Part shown: one piece after another, positions 1 through 10,760 of the stretch
Numbering within the stretch: position 1 is the first letter of the stretch
How the letters are laid out: each line of letters begins with the position of its first letter
Assembly (NCBI GenBank): GCA_903850425.1
Contig: CAINLR010000032.1
Coordinates: 1-48,506, forward strand
DNA from: an uncultured Verrucomicrobia subdivision 3 bacterium
GTDB taxonomy: Bacteria; Verrucomicrobiota; Verrucomicrobiia; Limisphaerales; UBA11358
Length of the DNA stretch: 48,506 bases
Direction of reading: 5' to 3'
Notes under the pieces: model-generated
Told to the model about the DNA's origin: nothing
Databases searched by the model: none
Seen by the model: the letters and a program-made list of their open reading frames with translations, nothing else
Program-made: the position numbers and the translations under genes

Positions 1-337
1 CATCGGAAAGTTTGAACTGCTGGTAGGTTTTCAAATCCGCCATCGCACCGGCGTAATCGCCCGCCGATTCCTTGGCCAGTGCCAGATTGTAGCGCGCCTG
101 CGGAAATTGCGGGGCCAAACTGACCGCCTGCGCAAACTCCGCCGCCGCCTGGGAAAAATTATCCGCGCTCTTGGCCTCCTTGAAAATCGTCTCGCCCATC
201 ACAAAATGCTTCCGCGCCTCCTCGGGTATCGGTGCTGGCGTGGTGCCGGCGTCTTGGGCAAGGGATGAGCGTGGGATGATTGCCCCGGCGGCAACCAGAA
301 TAGACAACCACAGACTGCGGGAAAGATTCAGATTCAT
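1..337 (-). CDS. TPR-type exported protein, N-terminal part (runs off the window)
   Basis: Reading the minus strand from the ATG at 337 gives an open frame to the window edge, about 112 residues, with no stop. The start is preceded by AGGAG at good spacing. Residues 1-27 form a signal peptide (basic start, hydrophobic core, cleavage after SSLA). After a Pro-rich linker the rest is helical and Ala-rich. The stretches QAAAEFAQAVSLAPQFPQA and YNLALAKESAGDYAGA fit tetratricopeptide repeats, so a secreted or periplasmic scaffold is likely. Partner and function are unknown because the C-terminus is missing. Confidence 0.75.
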   Translation of the reverse strand, partial: MNLNLSRSLWLSILVAAGAIIPRSSLAQDAGTTPAPIPEEARKHFVMGETIFKEAKSADNFSQAAAEFAQAVSLAPQFPQARYNLALAKESAGDYAGAMADLKTYQQFKLSD

Positions 338-665
338 GCCATCTCCTGATTTGAATTTGGGGCAAAATGTGGATGAAACGGGATTCTGTCAATCTGTAAC
401 GGCGAAAATCAGCGAGTCGGCTGGAAGCCGTGTCGCACTCCGCGCCCTAGAGTTGCGGACGACTCCCATGTCTGGGGCAAACCTAAAGGAGCGCGGCGGA
501 ATCGGCAGGCTGCCGGCTCATATTCAGAGGATGGCTGGAAAAAATATGATTGCCATCCGCGTCCGACGGGAGCAATTTCGTCGCCGTAACCACTCAATCA
601 GACGGAAGGGCACTTTTGGCAAAGCGTCCGTTGTTGCCGCCTGGAACAACCAAGAAAACCGCATT
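338..665. other. Intergenic stretch with a structured repeat-like core
   Basis: This 328-bp gap lies between two divergent genes and must carry both promoters, although I cannot point to convincing boxes. Its core holds small perfect inverted repeats: CGGCT/AGCCG at 418-430 and CGGCAG/CTGCCG at 503-515. An open frame continues upstream from the plus-strand gene through this gap, but it has none of the character of a protein and I do not count it as coding. The core looks like one copy of a dispersed palindromic element of the kind common between verrucomicrobial genes. That last point is inference, as no second copy is in this window. Confidence 0.4.
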
Positions 666-1364
666 ATGGAAATGAAAACTATCCGCGAGTGCGTCAGCTT
701 CGATCACTCGCTGGTCTTCTGCAAAGCAAACAGCGCCGATATTCCGACCGCCAGCAAAGGGCCGGGGTATGTCACCAAACTCGGCAATATCTACTCCCAA
801 CTCGATCAGGCCGGGGCCACGCAAAAGCCGCTTACGGTGGCGGCGCAAAACGCGCTGATCCTGGCGCTGGACAAAACCCTCGACCTCATGGCAACCATCG
901 CCAGCGCGTGGGCGGCGGATGCGCCGGGGTTTGATGATCTGTTTCCGCGTCCGGCCCACTTGAATCCGGGCGAGGTGACGGGCACGGCCAAGCTGTTTCT
1001 GGCGCATTTGGTGCCTGCGGCGACCGACGATGCGGCGACGGTGGCGGCCAAGGCGGCCCGCGTGCAGGTGTTTGTGGATCATGCCCTGCCGGCCACGCTG
1101 GTGGCGGATTTGCAGGCGCAGTTGCAGGGGATTGGCAAGGTGGCCGCCACGCAGGAGCAAAGCCGGGAACAGGGCGTGTTGAGCACCGAGGAAATTGCCG
1201 TGCTGGTGCGCGAGGGTAAGCAGCAGCGGAAACTGCTGGATGCGATTTTCCGGGTGGTCTATGCCAGCAATCCGCAAAAGCTGGCGGCGTGGGTGAGCGC
1301 CAGCCACGTCGAACATGGGCCGCAACATCCGGCGGCCGCGCCCGCGCCCGCGCCGGCGAAATAA
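666..1364 (+). CDS. Conserved-looking helical protein of unknown function
   Basis: A 232-residue protein that I do not recognise. The ATG at 666 was chosen because coding character begins there; an ATG at 672 is possible and neither has a strong ribosome binding site. There is no signal peptide or membrane segment. The body is predicted mostly helical with many Ala, Leu and Gln, for example DKTLDLMATIASAWAAD and LVADLQAQLQGIGKVAATQ. The C-terminus is a low-complexity Ala-Pro tail. A strong intrinsic terminator follows 24 nt after the stop, so it is probably a single-gene unit. A cytoplasmic structural role is possible but unsupported. Confidence 0.65.
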   Translation: MEMKTIRECVSFDHSLVFCKANSADIPTASKGPGYVTKLGNIYSQLDQAGATQKPLTVAAQNALILALDKTLDLMATIASAWAADAPGFDDLFPRPAHLNPGEVTGTAKLFLAHLVPAATDDAATVAAKAARVQVFVDHALPATLVADLQAQLQGIGKVAATQEQSREQGVLSTEEIAVLVREGKQQRKLLDAIFRVVYASNPQKLAAWVSASHVEHGPQHPAAAPAPAPAK

Positions 1365-1388
1365 TTCAAAAGAAATCTGACGACCGCC

Positions 1389-1417
1389 AGCCGCGCTCAT
1401 TTGAGCGCGGCTTTTTT
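1389..1417 (+). terminator. Intrinsic terminator after the gene at 666-1364
   Basis: A perfect 10-bp stem AGCCGCGCTC/GAGCGCGGCT with a 4-nt loop is followed by a run of six T. The T run is on the plus strand only, so it serves the upstream plus-strand gene and not the convergent gene ending at 1446. Confidence 0.9.
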
Positions 1418-1445
1418 GTTGTGAGGGCAGCGTCGCGCCACGGCG

Positions 1446-2219
1446 TTAATCGTTTGCCAGTCGCCGCACGACGATTCCCGCCGCCGCAAAACCAAAAGTG
1501 CCGGTCACAAACGTCGCCGAACCCAGACCGCCGTTGCAATTGAGCCGCGTGCCGTCCTCGGCCGCCGCGCGATTCTCGCACACGCCACCGTCTGGCTGCG
1601 CGAACACCGGCGCCTCGGCGGAAAAAACGCACTCAATGCCCATCGGCTTCCCTTCGGCGGGGAACGCGAATTGTTTCCGGAGTTGCTTGCGCACCTCGGC
1701 GAGCAGGCGGTCGTGCGTGGCTTTCGCCAAATCGGCCGCGCGCACTTGGGTGGCATCACGCCGGCCACCCGCGCCGCCACACGCCACCACCGGCAGATGG
1801 CGTTCGCGGCATTGGGCGAGCAGCAAAACCTTGTTCGGCACGTTATCAATGGCATCGAGGACGAAATCAAATTTCGGCGCGAGCAATTCTTCGGCGGAGC
1901 TTTCGTTGAAAAATTTCTGTTCCGTCGTCACGCGGCAATCAGGATTGATGGCGCGGATGCGTTCGGCCATCACCTCCACTTTGGCGCGACCGACCGTGTC
2001 CGTGAGCGCGTGCAACTGCCGGTTGATGTTCGTCACACAGATCTCGTCCAAATCCACGAGCGTGATTGCGCCGATGCCCGTCCGCGCCAACGCTTCCGCG
2101 GCCCACGTCCCCACGCCGCCGATGCCCACGACACAGACATGCGCCGCGCGCAGTCGCGCCAGACCAGCGCGACCGTAAAGCCGCGCGATGCCACCGAAGC
2201 GTGTTTCAAAATCGTCCAT
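1446..2219 (-). CDS. tcdA: tRNA threonylcarbamoyladenosine dehydratase (ThiF/E1 family)
   Basis: A 257-residue E1-like enzyme that uses ATP to cyclise the threonylcarbamoyl group of t6A37 in tRNA to ct6A. The Rossmann nucleotide loop GIGGVG is at residues 32-37. It is followed by the acidic VDLDEI segment (D56, D58) and NINRQ with Arg67, which bind ATP in this family. The N-terminal MDDFETRFGGIARLYG matches the usual TcdA/YgdL opening. The length is close to the family norm of about 270. It is a single gene, convergent with the unknown gene at 666. Upstream lies an inverted pair of dispersed repeats (2234-2366) that probably covers its promoter. Family assignment is firm; the tRNA role comes from the family. 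Confidence 0.9.
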   Translation of the reverse strand: MDDFETRFGGIARLYGRAGLARLRAAHVCVVGIGGVGTWAAEALARTGIGAITLVDLDEICVTNINRQLHALTDTVGRAKVEVMAERIRAINPDCRVTTEQKFFNESSAEELLAPKFDFVLDAIDNVPNKVLLLAQCRERHLPVVACGGAGGRRDATQVRAADLAKATHDRLLAEVRKQLRKQFAFPAEGKPMGIECVFSAEAPVFAQPDGGVCENRAAAEDGTRLNCNGGLGSATFVTGTFGFAAAGIVVRRLAND

Positions 2220-2233
2220 GCGAAAGGGAAAAA

Positions 2234-2366
2234 TTTAACCACGAAACACATGAAACACACGAAAACAAAACGGCTGGTGGCCATGCTTGGCGGATCATAA
2301 ACCGCCCGGGCCGTCAGCCTCTGCGTTCGGTTTCCTTTCGTGTGGTTCGTGTATTTCGTGGTTTAA
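2234..2366. repeat. Inverted pair of AACCACGAAA-type repeats (MITE-like)
   Basis: The left arm (2234-2264) and right arm (2336-2366) are reverse complements over 31 nt with four mismatches, separated by 71 nt. Each arm is itself built from short direct units of the form ACACGAAA. The pair sits between the divergent starts of tcdA and the RMD1-like gene. Repeats with this motif recur between genes in many environmental bacterial genomes, to my knowledge. No transposase is encoded, so if mobile it would need help in trans. Confidence 0.7.
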
Positions 2367-2432
2367 GGTTTTAGTTTTATTCCACCGCCGCCCCTTGAAC
2401 ATCCGCCAATGCGTGGGTTAGCGTGACTTACC

Positions 2433-3551
2433 ATGAAAGCGAACCCAGCCATCCGATATCGTGGTGAGGTCGTCTATATCTACGCGTTCGACGTGGCCTA
2501 CGACACGGCGCGCAAACCGATTCGCGAACTGCTCGGCCAGCCGGTGGCACAATTCGTCGTGGACGCCAGCAAGCGCAGCCCGCGCCAGTTATTTTTTTAC
2601 AAGCCACAGATGGTGCGCCTGCCGCCGATGGAACGCATCGGTCCGCTCGGCGCGGTGCGGGTGGAGCGCGTCATCAAACTCCTGCCCGTCGGCGCGATCA
2701 GCATCACCGTGCGCGTCCCCTTCGCGGTGAATCACGTCGAAGAATTGGTTGCGTTCCACGACCTGCAATTCAGCAACGGCTCGTTGCACGACGAAGTCCG
2801 CCGGCTCGCGCAGGACGTAGTGGCGGAGTTGCACGGGCATTTGATCCGGCCGCAGCCGCAGTTGCTCGAAGAAGAGGCCTACACGGTTTTCTGCATCGCC
2901 GCGCCGGTGTTGAATGCCGAGAACGAACCGATGAATGCGGAGCAATGGTTTCAAGCGCATCGCCGGCAGATCGCCGCGCTGCTCACGCAGGAGGAAAAAA
3001 TGGAGCGGCTCTCCAAGCAGGAAGCCGAGGAATCCACCGCGCGCTACTTGAGCTACTACGACAATGATCTCGTCGTGCTCGACTGGGATGCCGCACTGCT
3101 CGTGGACGAACCGGCGGATTTCGACGAGACGCTTTACATCATGGAACTCGCGAACCTCCAGCTTGCCGAACTCGAAGCCTACGACCGTCTGCTCGACGAT
3201 GCGCTCGAACGTTCCTATCGCGACCTCGGCGAACGGCCGCTGCGTTCGCGCCGCGACACCCTGCGCGAGCTGCGCGACATCCGCATCGACATGGCGCGCT
3301 TCAACGACGAACTCTCCAACATCACCAAATTTTTCGGCGACTGGCATCTGGCCCGCATCTACGAAAAAATTTCCTCGCGCTTCCACCTGGGCGACTGGCA
3401 CCGCAGCATTGACGGCAAACTCCGAACGCTGGACGAACTGTATCAACTCCTCAAACACGACCAGAACAACCGCACGATGTTCTGGCTCGAAGTGACCATC
3501 ATCGTGCTGTTCGTGATTGACCTGGTGATTCTGGTGCTGGGATTGAAGTAA
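2433..3551 (+). CDS. RMD1/YagE-like (DUF155-type) protein with C-terminal membrane anchor
   Basis: A 372-residue protein. The N-terminal half is mixed alpha/beta. The second half is strongly helical and charged, probably coiled coil (about residues 185-345). The last 22 residues form one hydrophobic helix, FWLEVTIIVLFVIDLVILVL. This order, with a Trp-Leu-Glu entry into a terminal membrane helix, is typical of the RMD1/YagE family, whose eukaryotic members act in mitochondrial translation; bacterial function is unknown. There is no signal peptide, so the bulk should face the cytoplasm. The stop lies 3 nt from the stop of the convergent yyaL gene, leaving no room for a separate terminator. The family call rests on the C-terminal pattern only. 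Confidence 0.55.
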   Translation: MKANPAIRYRGEVVYIYAFDVAYDTARKPIRELLGQPVAQFVVDASKRSPRQLFFYKPQMVRLPPMERIGPLGAVRVERVIKLLPVGAISITVRVPFAVNHVEELVAFHDLQFSNGSLHDEVRRLAQDVVAELHGHLIRPQPQLLEEEAYTVFCIAAPVLNAENEPMNAEQWFQAHRRQIAALLTQEEKMERLSKQEAEESTARYLSYYDNDLVVLDWDAALLVDEPADFDETLYIMELANLQLAELEAYDRLLDDALERSYRDLGERPLRSRRDTLRELRDIRIDMARFNDELSNITKFFGDWHLARIYEKISSRFHLGDWHRSIDGKLRTLDELYQLLKHDQNNRTMFWLEVTIIVLFVIDLVILVLGLK

Positions 3552-3554
3552 AAT

Positions 3555-5591
3555 TCAGCGCAACAATTCCCGCAACTGCGACGGCTCAGACGTGGGCGGC
3601 TGACACGCGTTGCCAGCGCAAACAAAAACCGTCGCGTCATTTTTCGCGGTTAGGGTTTTGGCGAACGGCTCGACCGCGCCGGTATGGCCAAGCACAATTT
3701 TATTTGGCTGATAGACCGAATGCGCGGCGTGCAGCAGCTCTTTCCCTCTTGCAGAATTTGCATCGCCGGCGATGACCACGCGGCGCGGTTCATCCAGCCA
3801 GAAATCCAGCGCCTGCAACATGAAGGCGAGCGCGGCGGGCTGGCTTTGCAACCGGTGCGCGCAGAGTTGCAGCGTGGCTGCGGCAGCCTGCTTGAAATCC
3901 TCGCGTCCGGTGATGGCGGCAAGTTTCAACAGTGCGAGCGTGGCGACGGAGTTGCCGCTCGGCTCCGCGCCGTCGTAGTCGTCCTTCACGCGCAGGATCA
4001 AATCGGTTGAACCAGCCGCGCTTTGCCAAAAACCGCCGTCAGCCGCGTCGTAAAATTTGGCGAGCATCGCGCTGGCCAGTTCAATGGCAAAATCCAAATG
4101 CCCCGGCATCAGCGTGGCTTCATAAAGTTCAATGACGCCGGAAAGTTGAAACGCGTAGCCTTCGAGCAATTCCACCGTGTCACGCTCGCCGTCGCGCCAG
4201 CGATGAAAAAGCGATTTTGATTTTTTGTCCCAAAGATTTTCGCGGATAAATTGCAAATTCTTCTCCGCCGCCGCGCGATATTTTTCCTCGCCCAAAACGG
4301 CAGCCGCGTGCGCAAACGCACCGAGCATCAGGCCATTCCACGACGCGAGAATTTTATCGTCGAGGTGCGGGCGGATGCGATTTGCGCGCACGGCCGACAT
4401 TTTACTTTTTGCCGATGCAAGCAAGGGTTGGTCAGCGTCAGTCACTCCCGAACAGACAACGCGCAAAACATTTTGGCCAGCCAGCGGCGCGGGATGGCTG
4501 TGATCAACAAAGTTTCCCTCCGCCGTGATGCCAAAATATTTTGCGGCGACGTTGTATTCTTCAACCGTGAGCAACTTGGAAAGTTCGGCTTTCGTCCAGC
4601 AGTAGAATTTCCCTTCGTGGCCTTCGCTGTCGGCGTCTTCGGCGGAAAAAAATCCGCCGGCGGGATGCGTCAGGTCACGCAACACATAGTCCAAAATGTC
4701 GCGCACGGTGTCCGCGTGGCGCGCGTCGCCACTGATGAGAAACGCGTCGAGGTAAAGCTGGGCGAGTTGCGCATTGTCATAGAGCATCTTCTCGAAATGC
4801 GGCACGAGCCACTCGGCATCCACGGCATAACGCGCGAAGCCGCCGCCGAGCTGATCGTGAATTCCGCCAGCATTCATGCGGTCGCACGTGTGCAAGACCA
4901 TTTTCACCGCCGCAGCGTCATGAAAGCGTTTGGCGCCGCGCAAGACCAGCGCGGGAATGCTTGGTTGGGGAAATTTGGGCGCACCGCCGAAACCGCCGTT
5001 GGTCGCGTCGTAAGCTTCCGTGAACGATGCCACCGCGCGTTTGAGAATTTCGGGCGTCAGCGGAACATCAACTTTTGGATCGCGCGCCGTGATGAGTTCG
5101 AGCCGCGCGTGCAACTCGTCAGCGGAGGCGACGATCTCCCTTTTCCGTTCGCGCCAGAGGCCGGCGATTTGTTCCAACAACTGCAAAAAGCTCGGCCGAC
5201 CATAGCGCGCGTCCGGCGGGAAATAGGTGCCGCCGAAAAACGGCTTCAGGTCCGGCGTGAGAAAAACGCTCATCGGCCAGCCGCCGCTGCCGGTCGTGGA
5301 TTGCACGAACGTCATGTAAATTTTATCCACGTCCGGGCGTTCCTCGCGGTCCACCTTGATGCTGACAAAATGTTCATTGAGAAACTTGCCGGTGCTTGCC
5401 TGCTCGAACGATTCGCGTTCCATCACATGACACCAATGACAGGTCGAGTAGCCGATGCTCAAAAAAATCGGTTTGTTCTCGGTGCGCGCCTTGGCGAACG
5501 CTTCGTCGTTCCAGGCGAACCAGTCCACGGGATTGTGGGCGTGCTGGAGCAAGTAGGGGGATTTTTCGCGGGCTAGCCGGTTGGTGAACAT
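3555..5591 (-). CDS. yyaL: YyaL/SSP411-type thioredoxin-domain protein
   Basis: A 678-residue protein of the DUF255/SPATA20 family. An N-terminal thioredoxin-like domain (about residues 1-165) opens with NPVDWFAW and carries the redox motif CHWCH at residues 51-55. The thioredoxin cis-Pro loop [12 protein letters not shown] and the family signature GGTYFPP follow. The remaining ~500 residues fit the alpha/alpha-barrel fold of N-acylglucosamine epimerases and glycosyl hydrolases, including FHRWRDGE and [13 protein letters not shown]. Length and layout are complete. The physiological substrate is not known for the family. There is no signal peptide, so it is cytoplasmic. The gene ends 3 nt from the convergent RMD1-like gene. 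Confidence 0.9.
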   Translation of the reverse strand: MFTNRLAREKSPYLLQHAHNPVDWFAWNDEAFAKARTENKPIFLSIGYSTCHWCHVMERESFEQASTGKFLNEHFVSIKVDREERPDVDKIYMTFVQSTTGSGGWPMSVFLTPDLKPFFGGTYFPPDARYGRPSFLQLLEQIAGLWRERKREIVASADELHARLELITARDPKVDVPLTPEILKRAVASFTEAYDATNGGFGGAPKFPQPSIPALVLRGAKRFHDAAAVKMVLHTCDRMNAGGIHDQLGGGFARYAVDAEWLVPHFEKMLYDNAQLAQLYLDAFLISGDARHADTVRDILDYVLRDLTHPAGGFFSAEDADSEGHEGKFYCWTKAELSKLLTVEEYNVAAKYFGITAEGNFVDHSHPAPLAGQNVLRVVCSGVTDADQPLLASAKSKMSAVRANRIRPHLDDKILASWNGLMLGAFAHAAAVLGEEKYRAAAEKNLQFIRENLWDKKSKSLFHRWRDGERDTVELLEGYAFQLSGVIELYEATLMPGHLDFAIELASAMLAKFYDAADGGFWQSAAGSTDLILRVKDDYDGAEPSGNSVATLALLKLAAITGREDFKQAAAATLQLCAHRLQSQPAALAFMLQALDFWLDEPRRVVIAGDANSARGKELLHAAHSVYQPNKIVLGHTGAVEPFAKTLTAKNDATVFVCAGNACQPPTSEPSQLRELLR

Positions 5592-5816
5592 AATTTACAA
5601 TATTAGCTGCGGTTGCCATCAGCTTACCGTGCAAAGGGCGTCCCGCAAAACAGTTTTACCACCGAATCGCGCCGGGCGCACGCCACCAAGGGCTATGCAC
5701 ACCGAAAATCGGGCGCCTTGGTCGCCGTGCCTGCCCGCGGTGCTTGGCGTCCGGTCAATCGGCGGAAAGCACAAAGGAATTATTGACGCCCCCAAGCCGC
5801 GCGGTAAAAATCCGGC

Positions 5817-6149
5817 ATGGCAAAACCTGAATTGAAAATCGAGAAACTCACTGTCGGCAACGGCGCGGCTCCCAAACAAGGCGACACCGTGAGTGTTCAC
5901 TATACCGGCACGTTCATGGACGGCCAAAAGTTCGATAGCTCCGTGGATCGCAACGAGCCGTTCGCGTTTGTGCTCGGTGCCGGCCAGGTCATCGGCGGCT
6001 GGGATCTTGGCGTGGCCACCATGAAAATCGGCGACAAAGTGAAGCTGACCATTCCGCCCGAACTCGCCTATGGCCGAGACGGCTATCCCGGCGCGATTCC
6101 ACCGAATGCCACGCTGATCTTTGAAGTGGAATTGCTTGGCATCAATTGA
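5817..6149 (+). CDS. FKBP-type peptidyl-prolyl cis-trans isomerase
   Basis: A single-domain FKBP of 110 residues, the size of FKBP12, that speeds Xaa-Pro isomerisation in protein folding. Pocket residues are in place: Tyr29 in VHYTG, Phe39-Asp40 in KFDSS, Val58-Ile59 in GQVIGGWD with Trp62, and Tyr85 in ELAYG. There is no signal peptide, so it is cytosolic. A possible -35 TTGACG (5783-5788) and -10-like TAAAAA (5805-5810) lie so close to the ATG that transcription from them would be nearly leaderless. An imperfect hairpin (5678-5693 with 5713-5730) sits further upstream. The DUF2959 lipoprotein gene starts 26 nt downstream, so the two may be co-transcribed. Confidence 0.93.
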   Translation: MAKPELKIEKLTVGNGAAPKQGDTVSVHYTGTFMDGQKFDSSVDRNEPFAFVLGAGQVIGGWDLGVATMKIGDKVKLTIPPELAYGRDGYPGAIPPNATLIFEVELLGIN

Positions 6150-6175
6150 TCCAACCGCCGCCCCAAAATTCGCTG

Positions 6176-9135
<2,960 letters not shown>

Positions 9136-9171
9136 CCGCTGACCGTTCTTGGATCGAGCCATCGCCAGTCG

Positions 9172-9201
9172 GCCGTTCCCTTTCAAGCGAAGGGGAACGG
9201 C
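9172..9201. terminator. Hairpin between convergent katG and aqpZ
   Basis: GCCGTTCCC (9172-9180) pairs perfectly with GGGAACGGC (9193-9201). The stem extends inward by four more pairs, one of them G-U, to a 4-nt loop, making 13 bp in all. No U tract follows on either strand, so it is not a textbook intrinsic terminator. Its place between two converging stops suggests 3-prime end formation or mRNA protection. Confidence 0.5.
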
Positions 9202-9257
9202 GGTTGGAGTTGGAATAGCTGATGGTTGTCGTGTGAAAGACAACCGCGGCAAGCCGG

Positions 9258-9989
9258 TTATTTCGATTTCTCACCCGACGGTTTGCCGGCCATCGCCGGA
9301 TAAACCAGACCGGCCAAAATCGCACCGACGATGGGGGCCGCCCAAAACAGCCAGAGCTGTTGCAGCGCCCAGCCGCCCGCAATCAGCGCCGGCCCGGTGC
9401 TGCGCGCCGGATTGACGGAAACGCCCGTGACGGGAATTCCGATCAGATGGATGAGGGTCAGTCCCAAACCGATGGCAATGGGGGCAAAGCCCTGCGGCGC
9501 GCGCTGATCGGTGGCACCGAGAATAATCAGCAGAAAAAAGAACGTCAGCAATACCTCCGCGACCAAGCCGGAGAGCAGAGAATAGTGTGCGGGTGAATGT
9601 TCGCCAAAGCCATTGCATCCAAAACCGTTGGCGGTGGAAAAATCGGCCTGGCCGCTGGCAACCACCCAAAGCACCGCCGCACCCGCCAGGGCGCCAAAAA
9701 CCTGGGCCATGATGTAAGGGACAAGTTCGCGCTTGGGAAAACGGCCGCTCACACACAGGCCGACGGAAACCGCCGGATTAAGATGGCAGCCGGAGATGTG
9801 TCCGAGGGTATAAGCCATCGTCAACACCGTCAGGCCAAAAGCGAACGAGATGCCGACGAGGCCGATCCCCAAGTTAAACGGAGTGGCCCCAACTGTGGCG
9901 ATGAATTTCGCGGCGAGCACCGCGCTGCCGCAGCCACCGAAGACGAGCCAGAGGGTGCCAAAGAATTCAGCGATTAGTTTGTTTTTCAT
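9258..9989 (-). CDS. aqpZ: Aquaporin Z-type water channel
   Basis: A 243-residue inner-membrane channel with six membrane helices and two NPA half-helices, HLNPAV (Asn71) and SVNPARS (Asn193). The selectivity filter reads as water-specific: Phe51 in AFGLTVLTM, His181 in LIHLIG and Arg196 after the second NPA match the AqpZ residues, whereas glycerol facilitators lack this His. Length is close to the E. coli protein (231). It is convergent with katG, and AqpZ-like channels can pass hydrogen peroxide, but the arrangement gives no evidence of shared regulation. It appears monocistronic. Confidence 0.95.
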   Translation of the reverse strand: MKNKLIAEFFGTLWLVFGGCGSAVLAAKFIATVGATPFNLGIGLVGISFAFGLTVLTMAYTLGHISGCHLNPAVSVGLCVSGRFPKRELVPYIMAQVFGALAGAAVLWVVASGQADFSTANGFGCNGFGEHSPAHYSLLSGLVAEVLLTFFFLLIILGATDQRAPQGFAPIAIGLGLTLIHLIGIPVTGVSVNPARSTGPALIAGGWALQQLWLFWAAPIVGAILAGLVYPAMAGKPSGEKSK

Positions 9990-10195
9990 GGTTGATTAGC
10001 AGTTATTGCACGCTATTGATGCTGCTTTTGAGCAAACCCGTCAATCTTATTTCTGTTCTGGCCGAGGCGGGCTCCGCCGCAACGGGTTGGCGTGCATTTG
10101 GCTTGCGCTGCCGCTTGGCACAAGCTGGCCGCGATCACAAAAACTCAGGCCAGCACTAAATTTTCCGCGCTTTGATTTTCTGGACCGCGAGGGAT

Positions 10196-10567
10196 ATGAT
10201 TCCTGAAACGCGCCGCGTTGCCATGCCACCCATGAAACCATTGCCCAAACCCGCGCCAGCCAGTGCCCCGGATACGCCCGCATTTTTGTCACCCCGGCCC
10301 GACGGCGTGTTGCTCGCGGTGAAGCTTCAGCCGCGCGCTTCCAGGAATGAAATTGGCGTGCCGCTCGGTGACGAGTTGAAAATCAAGGTCACCGCCCCGC
10401 CCGTGGACGCGGCGGCCAATCAGGCCCTCGTGGAATTTCTCGCCGATAAATTGGAGTGTTCGCGCGGCAAGGTGGAACTGATTCGCGGCCACACGTCGCG
10501 GCATAAAACGATCCTGCTGCATGGCTTCAACTCGGCGGAAGTGATTCAAAAGCTGATGGGGGTTTAG
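10196..10567 (+). CDS. yggU: YggU/DUF167 family protein
   Basis: A small protein, 123 residues from the ATG at 10196, which has GAGGG just upstream. ATGs at 10223 and 10232 would give a product nearer the family norm of about 100. The DUF167 signature is clear: LLAVKLQPRASRNEI, then KIKVTAPPVDAAANQAL and VELIRGHTSRHKTI. The fold is a compact alpha/beta domain. Biological role is unknown across the family. The first 30 or so residues are Pro/Ala-rich and may be an unstructured extension or wrongly included. It lies upstream of the sigma factor gene with a 193-bp gap, so co-transcription is doubtful. Confidence 0.85.
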   Translation: MIPETRRVAMPPMKPLPKPAPASAPDTPAFLSPRPDGVLLAVKLQPRASRNEIGVPLGDELKIKVTAPPVDAAANQALVEFLADKLECSRGKVELIRGHTSRHKTILLHGFNSAEVIQKLMGV

Positions 10568-10760
10568 CGCGCAACCACCGCCGGAGCGCGGCTGTGGCGC
10601 AGACCAACCGCAGCCGCTTCATAGAGCCGATGCGCTGGGATAATTTTGCACGGCTCAACCCGCAATCATGCGGCGGCTGGCCCGCGGCGGCCCCAGGGGC
10701 GCTCCGAAAACGAACATTTCCTGTCACCTCTTCGCACTTTCCAGCCACCTATGCGACGAT

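Noticed and set aside
171..665. An in-frame upstream extension of the unknown gene at 666, back to 171
   Set aside because: It overlaps the TPR gene on the other strand and runs through structured intergenic repeats; residue make-up changes abruptly at 666.
594..1400. A 268-codon Arg/His-rich open frame on the minus strand
   Set aside because: It is the reverse of the plus-strand gene at 666-1364, has low-complexity Arg/Gly composition typical of antisense frames in GC-rich DNA, and crosses a terminator.
4251..5576. A 441-codon open frame on the plus strand
   Set aside because: It lies wholly antisense to yyaL, which has all family motifs; the opposite frame has none.
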